NCBI GenBank assembly: GCA_025055285.1
Contig: JANWXM010000019.1
Coordinates: 1 to 64,000, forward strand
DNA: 64,000 nucleotides
Origin: Saprospiraceae bacterium
GTDB lineage: Bacteria; Bacteroidota; Bacteroidia; Chitinophagales; Saprospiraceae
Reading direction: 5' to 3'
The first letter of the stretch is position 1, and each line of letters begins with the position of its first letter. Under the pieces are notes generated by a model. The model was not told where the DNA came from, searched no databases, and was given only the letters and a program-made list of their open reading frames with translations. Position numbers and translations under genes: made by a program. Below are positions 54,957 to 61,389 of the stretch, piece after piece.

Positions 54957-55795
54957 ATCATATTGAACTTTACAATACAACTTGCTTGGCGTGTAGTAGC
55001 CTTATCACCCGCCGCTATTCGACGTCATTCTCGTTGGGCATACGGCTTTTCCATCCGCGCTTCCGAGGACCTATTTACGGCATCTACGGCTTTGTGCGTT
55101 TTGCTGATGAAATTGTGGATACCTTTCACCATTGCGACAAGAGAACGCTACTTGAGCGTTTTCGACAAGATACTTACCGCGCCTTAGACGAGCGTATTAG
55201 CCTCAATCCAGTGCTTCATGCTTTTCAGGAAGTAGTCCATCGATACAACATCGACCGCGAGCTGATTGACGCTTTCCTGTATAGCATGGAAATGGATCTG
55301 TATAACACTACGTATGATACAGATGGCTATCGCAAGTATATCTACGGCTCTGCGGAGGTAGTGGGTCTTATGTGTCTACGCGTGTTTTGCGAGGGCGATG
55401 AAGAACTATACTACAGGCTCAAGGAGCCGGCGCGCCGTTTAGGGTCGGCGTTTCAGAAGATCAATTTTCTTCGCGACATCCGGAGTGACTATTATGAGCG
55501 TGGTCGAGTTTATTTCCCAGGCGTAGATTTTAGGCATTTCGATAATGAGGCAAAGCGCCGCATCGAGGCCGATATTCAAGCCGACTTTGATGCTGCTCTG
55601 GAAGGCATTCGCCTCTTGCCTAAAGGTGCACGGTTGGGCGTCTATTTGGCGTACAAGTACTACACCCAGTTGTTTGCCAAGATAAAACGAGCTCCAGCCC
55701 AGTGCGTTGCTCAAGAGCGTTTTCGCGTCTCTGACCGCCGCAAAATGCTCTTGCTTTTTAGCTCAGCCTTGCGGCATCAGCTGAATTTTCTGTAA
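54953..55795 (+). CDS. crtB: Phytoene/squalene synthase family protein (CrtB)
   Basis: 280 residues. Two Asp-rich Mg-binding motifs: YGFVRFADEIVDTF (about 44) and FLRDIRSDYYERGRVYFP (about 165). TRRYSTSFSLGIRLF at the N-terminus fits CrtB and SQS proteins. It condenses two GGPP to phytoene, consistent with the adjacent crtI. The gene overlaps the crtI stop by 4 bases and its 3' end overlaps the convergent ppk2 end by 19 bases. Confidence 0.93.
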   Translation: MNHIELYNTTCLACSSLITRRYSTSFSLGIRLFHPRFRGPIYGIYGFVRFADEIVDTFHHCDKRTLLERFRQDTYRALDERISLNPVLHAFQEVVHRYNIDRELIDAFLYSMEMDLYNTTYDTDGYRKYIYGSAEVVGLMCLRVFCEGDEELYYRLKEPARRLGSAFQKINFLRDIRSDYYERGRVYFPGVDFRHFDNEAKRRIEADIQADFDAALEGIRLLPKGARLGVYLAYKYYTQLFAKIKRAPAQCVAQERFRVSDRRKMLLLFSSALRHQLNFL

Positions 55796-56557
55796 TCTCC
55801 ACTTAAGAAATTGACTTCAGGTCTCGAGGGTTGCATGGGCAACTGCTCCAAGCCTTCTACTAGAGCGCGCGCAACAAAGTAGTCGCGATACCAGCGGTCA
55901 CCTGCAGGGCAGATATGCCAGGGTATAACACTTTGATTAATAGCGTATTCATAAGCTGTCATGTAAGCATCCCAGTGCTCGCGCTCTTTCCAGTCATTAG
56001 GATTGTGTTTCCAATATTTATCAGGGTCTTCCAAGCGTTCTAACAGTTGTTTCTTTTGTTCTTCCTTTGAAATGTGAAGATAAAATTTAAAAATTTGTGT
56101 GTTGTTGTCAAAAGCCAGCAGTTCTTCGAAGGCGTTAATAGCATTCATGCGCTGTTCGACGCGTTTTTGGTCGATCCATCCATGGACGCGCTGAATGAGT
56201 ATATCCTCGTAATGGCTGCGATTGAAGATAGCAATCATACCGCGCCGAGGCGTTGCCTTGTGAACCCGCCAGAGAAAATCGTGGGCAAGTTCTTCCTCTG
56301 TCGGCTTTTTGAAGGCCGTCAGGGTTAGCCCTGTAATACGGCAAGCGCTAAAAACACGGTGCACTACGCTGTCTTTTCCGCTGCCATCCATACCTTGGAG
56401 CACTACAAGCACGGCGTATTTCCCTTCCGCATACAAAACATTGCTGTAAATCGCCCAGACGCTTTACTAGTTTATGCGTTTGCCGTTCAATTTCGTCTTT
56501 GTCCAAACCTTTTGGCGCACTAGTAGCTATTTCGTTCAATCGAATTAGTTTCTGCAT
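55777..56557 (-). pseudogene. Polyphosphate kinase 2 family gene, frameshifted
   Basis: Two frames together make a PPK2 of about 260 residues. The upstream part (from the ATG at 56557) has LIRLNEIATSAPKGLDKDEIERQ and ends near RLGDLQ. The downstream part continues LYAEGKYAVLVVLQGMDGSGKD (Walker A GMDGSGKD), then HDFLWRVHKATPRRG and IFNRSHYEDILIQRVH. Joining needs a one-base change, either just after the CAG at 56443-56445 or in the four-A run at 56435-56438. After it, the family spacing LQ-x-x-LYAE is restored. The downstream frame lacks an ATG. Cause: real mutation, sequencing slip or programmed frameshift. PPK2 phosphorylates nucleotides from polyphosphate. Confidence 0.85.
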
Positions 56558-56573
56558 AAAAACCACTTTATTA

Positions 56574-56960
56574 GAAGAATTAGCTGAATACTATCCTTGC
56601 AACCTTGCAAAAGATTTCGCTGTAGGGACAAAACTCATACAACACGAATAGTTTAAACAGATCTCTAATTCCTCTGATGCCTTCGCTGCTGGGCAAAGTA
56701 CAATACAGTTTTGTTGGTCACAAATTTGAGGCACTTTCTGCATTGAACCTATCTTGCTGAATCTTAAGTTAAAGGGTCTTATGTAAAATTTTGCTGAAGT
56801 TAGCTAGCCTTTTTACGCCTATTCCTCATTGATTAAGTTGACCACAAGGGTCCATGAGTTTGACATTTTTGTGCAAAAACTGGTTAGAAGAGAACATGAG
56901 CTGAACTTTTCAAGGTAGTTTGTCGTTATGCCTTAAGTGCATTAAAACGTACCCATACCG
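56574..56960. other. Gene-free interval, 387 bases
   Basis: AT-rich sequence between ppk2 and the conserved helical protein, with no frame, hairpin with T run, or promoter octamer that I can support. Confidence 0.45.
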
Positions 56961-57485
56961 ATGTCTCCTGAAGGCTTCTCTACACTGACCGCTCAAGAGT
57001 TTGACACCCTTCGCCAGGTACCCCTTTGGATAACGCTCCTCATCGGGGGTGCCGACGATACTTTCGATCGCTCTGAACGCGATTGGGCAGCCCGTATCGT
57101 ACGCATCCGTACTTATGCTCGCGAAGGCAGTTTCGACGAATACTATCGCCAAGTAGCGGAAAACTTTGTCAACCGTCTAGATGAACTTTGGGAGAGCCTA
57201 CCCTCTGATGCTGAAAGCCGAAACCAACTCCTTGCCGAAAAGATTGCAGAGGTTAATCCTATCTTGGCCAAATTGCATCCTCCTCTCGGTGCATTACTCT
57301 ACCAAAGCTACTGTAAATTGGCCGATGAAGTAGCCAAAGCTTCTGGTGGTTTTCTTCGCATAGGCGCTGTCAGTCCGGAGGAAAACCGCTGGGTAAAGCT
57401 GCCCATGCTCACGCCTATCTACTCCGAGGAAGCAAGTTTATTCGCTAAATGGGAAGAAGATGACTCTTCTGGCCTGAAAACTTGA
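56961..57485 (+). CDS. Conserved alpha-helical protein of unknown function
   Basis: 174 residues, no signal peptide or membrane segment, predicted mostly helical. Notable stretches are VPLWITLLIGGADDTFDRSERDWAARIVR near the N-terminus, which resembles TerB-like helical domains with acidic metal-binding loops, and FLRIGAVSPEENRWVKLPMLTPI at the C-terminus. I do not recognise a named family. It is convergent with nuoM and stands alone. Confidence 0.6.
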   Translation: MSPEGFSTLTAQEFDTLRQVPLWITLLIGGADDTFDRSERDWAARIVRIRTYAREGSFDEYYRQVAENFVNRLDELWESLPSDAESRNQLLAEKIAEVNPILAKLHPPLGALLYQSYCKLADEVAKASGGFLRIGAVSPEENRWVKLPMLTPIYSEEASLFAKWEEDDSSGLKT

Positions 57486-57630
57486 AATACTTTCTCAGCG
57501 TAGCGGAGTTTGAAAACGCATGTTGCGCATCCTAGCCAAGGGGTTAACGCCTTATTTGAAGGTGCAAAAATGCACTCCCGATGAACATCTTCCTCAATAG
57601 AGAATACTTTGGTGGAAGGGCTCTATCTCC

Positions 57631-59103
57631 TTACAGCTGAACTGCTCCTAAAATGCGATTGACACTTTCATCAGTCAACATTAGCACCCAATTGGGCAAA
57701 AGACCTAGGATAAGGACAAGTGCAGCAATGCTACTTAGCACAACGGTTTCGAAGCGGTCAGCGTCTTTGAAGGAAGAAGAATGCGATCCAAGAGGGCCAA
57801 ATACGGCTAAGCCATAGGCTCGGAGCAGATAAGTTGCTCGGAGGATAAAGTTCACGCTTATTGCAATTCCCAGGAGGTAATGGTACTTCCAGACGCCATT
57901 TAGCAGCAGGAATTCCCCTGCAAAGCCGTTGGTCAAGGGAGCTGCAATGGCACCTAGAACAATAACGAAATAAAGCGTTGCCAATAGTGGCGCGGGGCGA
58001 GCCAGGCCGCCCATATCAAAAAGGTCGCGCGAGCCAAGGCGACGCTCTAAGGTTTCTGCGACAAAGAGTAGCCCCACTACATTAATGCCTTGAGCCAGCA
58101 CTTGAAGGAAGCAGCTCTGTAAACTTGCCTTATTCCAAACCAATGCACTGACAGTAATTAGTCCTACATATGCCATGGACGAGTAGGCAAGCATACGTTT
58201 TAGATCGCTCTGCTTCAGGGCGATAAGGCTAGCGTATAGGGTTCCAAACACGGTTATGCCCAAAAGTATCGGCACCTCTGCATGCCAGGCCTCCGGCACT
58301 AATGGTATCATCCAGCGTACAATACCATAGAGGCCCATTTTGAGTACAATGCCCGACAATAGCATAGCGCCGCCCAGCGGTGCACTTACAAATAGGTCTG
58401 GTAGCCAGCTGTGCAAGGGAAACAGCGACATGCTTGCAGCAAACGCTGCGAAAAAGCTCCACATCACCCAACTTGCTAGGCGAGTATCGAGTTCAGCAGC
58501 GACTAACGTCTCCCACGTAAAAGAGTGAGTCCCTGCTTCTTCAGAATGCAGTTGATTGTGCACTGTCAGCAAGGCCACAAGGAGGAGCAGCGAGCTAAGG
58601 AAGGCGTGTAGAAAAAATCGAAATGCAATTCGAGTAGAGGTTTCTCTACGGTTCAGCGCCCAAATGAAATAAATAAGCACAAATGCGGCTGTGTAGAAGA
58701 CATAAAATAACAGTCCGTCTAATGCTGTGAACAATCCATTCAAGGCAGCCAACATGAGTAATGTTAGCCTGTAATAGTGCGCCTCTTGAAGATGGTGGCG
58801 CGTACTAAAAGCCAAAACGACGAAACATGCCAGCGCGTTGGTTAGCAGCAGCATTAACACGCTGACACCATCTAAACCTAATCGAAAAGACACTCCCGTG
58901 TGCGGTATTTTGAATAGGTCAAACGCATAGGCGTATTGGCCATCTGCCTGAAGGCCCAAGAGTAGGTAAACAGTGAGCAACATATTGGCCACGACTATGC
59001 CTCCCGCAACTTTACGTGCTGGCAATGCCCAAACTCGAAGGATGATAGACCCAATAAGTGGTAGGAGAATAAGAAAAACTAGCACGGCAAAATAAGACTT
59101 CAA
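57631..59103 (-). CDS. nuoM: NuoM-like subunit, key proton-path residues missing
   Basis: 490 residues, about 14 predicted membrane segments, alignable along its length with E. coli NuoM (ALDGLLFYVF; SLFPLHSWLPDLFVSAPLGG; SDLKRMLAYSSMAYVGL; GFAGEFLLLNG). However, the TM5 Glu144 of E. coli is Thr138 (FYTAAF instead of FWEMML), the TM7 Lys234 is Ser224 (FAASMSLFPLH instead of FAVKMPVVPLH) and the later His is Gln338. Lys265 (here Lys255) and Glu407 (here Glu397) are kept. In E. coli, Glu144 and Lys234 are essential. It follows nuoL by 68 bases with no other nuo gene in the window. Confidence 0.85.
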   Translation of the reverse strand: MKSYFAVLVFLILLPLIGSIILRVWALPARKVAGGIVVANMLLTVYLLLGLQADGQYAYAFDLFKIPHTGVSFRLGLDGVSVLMLLLTNALACFVVLAFSTRHHLQEAHYYRLTLLMLAALNGLFTALDGLLFYVFYTAAFVLIYFIWALNRRETSTRIAFRFFLHAFLSSLLLLVALLTVHNQLHSEEAGTHSFTWETLVAAELDTRLASWVMWSFFAAFAASMSLFPLHSWLPDLFVSAPLGGAMLLSGIVLKMGLYGIVRWMIPLVPEAWHAEVPILLGITVFGTLYASLIALKQSDLKRMLAYSSMAYVGLITVSALVWNKASLQSCFLQVLAQGINVVGLLFVAETLERRLGSRDLFDMGGLARPAPLLATLYFVIVLGAIAAPLTNGFAGEFLLLNGVWKYHYLLGIAISVNFILRATYLLRAYGLAVFGPLGSHSSSFKDADRFETVVLSSIAALVLILGLLPNWVLMLTDESVNRILGAVQL

Positions 59104-59171
59104 GAGAGATAGGTGAGTGAATTTTCTTTTACTAAGGAATTACCTCAGCGAAGAACGCTAGAGGCCTCTAC

Positions 59172-61013
59172 TTAAGAGCTGTTGCTAGTATTTTGTCGAC
59201 GGCGGAATATTGTGCCTAGACGTTGTACTGCCTTGCCGATCCCACTAATAGAACCTTCCATAGCCTGCACCTCGACGTAGTAGTACAACAGCTGGGATAG
59301 ACGTTCCATAGGGCGGACGACCATCCAGTCGTAAAACTTGTCGAGATAAAAGTTCTCAGTAAGGATACGTTCTACCTTAGAAGAAGAGGTTGTATAGACG
59401 GGCATGTGCCTGTGCACGACGTAGAACCAGTAAGCTCCAACGATAGCACCCAAAACTAACAACATAGCTGGGCTGACAAACAACCATACCATCGAGGCAG
59501 GCAAGGCGGGCTTCGCATGAGTTTCTCCGAACAAACGATGTAGGAAAGGTATTAGCCAATCTGCTCCTACTGCAGGCATTAAAGGTGAGAAACATAAGAA
59601 ACCACTTACCAAAGAAAGCGAAGCCAACACCAACGGAGGTATTGCCATCGCATGTGGATACTTTCTTAAATGTATGCGATGTTCTTCTGTTCCGCGAGAA
59701 GCGTTGAAGAACATCGCGAAAAACAGACGGCTCAGGTACAATGCTGATAGACCACTGCTCATTGTCACTAATAACCAGCCGCTTATGCCTAGACTGGCAC
59801 GGGTATTGGCTAGAAGTTCGCCCCAAATGGATACACCTGACAATACAGGTACTGCAACTATGATTAAAGCGCCCCACAGAAACGTCCAATAAGCTATGGG
59901 AAGAGCCTGGCAAAGCCCGCCCATCCGTCGAATGTCTTGTTCGCCGCCTAGCGCGTAGACGATCAAACCTGCAGATGCAAAGAGCGTTGCCTTAGACAGA
60001 GCATGTGCTGTTGCGCAAAGCATTGCCAGCAAAGGAAGCCCTGTTCCAAGTGCAAGAAAGGTCAGACCTAACTGCGCAACCGTCGAGTAAGTAAGTATCC
60101 TGTTAACATCGTGCTGTCGCAGAGCTATTAGACCCGCCAACAGGGAAGTGACTAGACCAATAAGGGCCAAGCTCTCATGTATCAAAGGTGCTACAGTAAG
60201 AAGAGGATAACAGCGCATGGCTAGGTAAAGGCCTCCCATAACTCCCGCGGTTGTCTGCATAAGGGCCAAAGCAGGCATCGGAGCGATTGCACTATCGGGT
60301 AACCATGTAAAGAGTGGCACTTGTGCACTTTTGCTCACTACACTTACAAGCAGCAGTCCTCCCAGGGCTACTCCCGTAGCCGAGTCGAGTCGAAGCCGCG
60401 GCAACAGTTCAAAAACCTCGCTATATGCGTATGAATTAAAAGCGCCAAAAATGACAAGTAAACCTAGAAGCAATCCTACGTCGCCAATACTATTTACGAA
60501 AAACAATTTGCGAGCTGCTCTCGTCGAGACTCGATTAGCATACTGAAAACTCACGAGCAAATACGAACTCAAGCTCAAGCCCATCCACCCAGCAAACATC
60601 ATAACTAGGTTATCGCTCATGACGAGGAGCAACATCGAGACAAGTGATAGATTAACATAGGCAAAAAAACGCCAAAGACTTGGCTGGTCTTTCAGGTATC
60701 CCGAAGAGTATACTTGAATGAGTGAACCTATGCCCGTAACGAGGAGCATCATCCAAGCCGACAGCCCATCTATTCGAAGGGAGAAGTGCACGCGGAGACT
60801 GTCTACAGCCAAAAAAGTGTACACAGGCGTACGAATGGGTTCGCCTCCGCCATACAGGTGCACGAAGAAGTACAAGCTAAGTAAAAACGACAGGAGGACT
60901 AATCCGGCACTGAGCCAACTCATGGCATGCACCGAGAGCCGGCCATTTAGTAGCCCATTTGCCACGGCTCCTATCAAAGGCAACAGCAGGACGAGAATGG
61001 CAACAATATCCAT
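59172..61013 (-). CDS. nuoL: NuoL-like subunit, several proton-path residues missing
   Basis: 613 residues with the NuoL layout: about 14 core membrane segments, a long amphipathic lateral helix region and a final segment (about 545-600). It aligns with E. coli NuoL through DGLSAWMMLLVTGIGSLI, RFFAYVNL, SKSAQVPLFTWLPD and DVNRILTYSTVAQLG. The conserved Glu144 is Met144 (GWMGLSLSSYLL for GWEGVGLCSYLL), His254 is Gln253, His334 is Cys333, Arg175 is Ser175, and the SKDE motif near position 400 is replaced by IWGE. Lys229, His338 and Lys342 equivalents remain (228, 337, 341). The start lies next to a gene-free region; nuoK is not adjacent. Confidence 0.85.
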   Translation of the reverse strand: MDIVAILVLLLPLIGAVANGLLNGRLSVHAMSWLSAGLVLLSFLLSLYFFVHLYGGGEPIRTPVYTFLAVDSLRVHFSLRIDGLSAWMMLLVTGIGSLIQVYSSGYLKDQPSLWRFFAYVNLSLVSMLLLVMSDNLVMMFAGWMGLSLSSYLLVSFQYANRVSTRAARKLFFVNSIGDVGLLLGLLVIFGAFNSYAYSEVFELLPRLRLDSATGVALGGLLLVSVVSKSAQVPLFTWLPDSAIAPMPALALMQTTAGVMGGLYLAMRCYPLLTVAPLIHESLALIGLVTSLLAGLIALRQHDVNRILTYSTVAQLGLTFLALGTGLPLLAMLCATAHALSKATLFASAGLIVYALGGEQDIRRMGGLCQALPIAYWTFLWGALIIVAVPVLSGVSIWGELLANTRASLGISGWLLVTMSSGLSALYLSRLFFAMFFNASRGTEEHRIHLRKYPHAMAIPPLVLASLSLVSGFLCFSPLMPAVGADWLIPFLHRLFGETHAKPALPASMVWLFVSPAMLLVLGAIVGAYWFYVVHRHMPVYTTSSSKVERILTENFYLDKFYDWMVVRPMERLSQLLYYYVEVQAMEGSISGIGKAVQRLGTIFRRRQNTSNSS

Positions 61014-61389
61014 ATAGGCTAGAACAATGTTTCGTCAAATTAGCCGAGCATCAATAGCGTTTTCCTCGAATTTCTGCTGGATGCCATTTCACGGTCTGTC
61101 CTTCTAGACGCGAGGACAGGACCGCTCGTGTGCTTCATTGATCGCGATGAAATTTTTATTGAGGCGAATGCAGATCTTTCAGTCGACACATTCACCGCAA
61201 AAAATTTCCCTCTATTTGCGCTAAAGTGCATACGAGGGTAATTTTCGCTTTTTCTGACCCTGTCGTCCGATGGTTGACTCAAGAGAGCTCGATTACTGGT
61301 CAAACTGCGTGAAAAATGTAGCATAATAAAATTGACTTATTAGTCCTATTCTACGGGTAGTTCCAAAAATGAAAGGAAGTTCGCTTCTA
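61014..61389. other. Intergenic region upstream of nuoL, 376 bases
   Basis: No convincing gene; short minus-strand frames here are not credible. It contains the stem at 61092-61124. No TAnnTTTG element was found for nuoL. Confidence 0.5.
61092..61124. repeat. Imperfect inverted repeat upstream of nuoL
   Basis: CGGTCTGTCCT (61092-61102) pairs with AGGACAGGACCG (61113-61124) with one bulged G, across a 10-base loop. No T run follows. It could be a leader structure of nuoL or a weak terminator of the mannosidase gene upstream. Confidence 0.4.

Noticed and set aside
61092-61124. Hairpin considered as signal recognition particle RNA
   Set aside because: No GGAA-type SRP loop or expected helix; too short.
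61040-61324. 94-codon minus-strand frame upstream of nuoL
   Set aside because: Ser/Arg-rich low-complexity translation, no recognisable motif, and overlap with a hairpin; no support as a gene.
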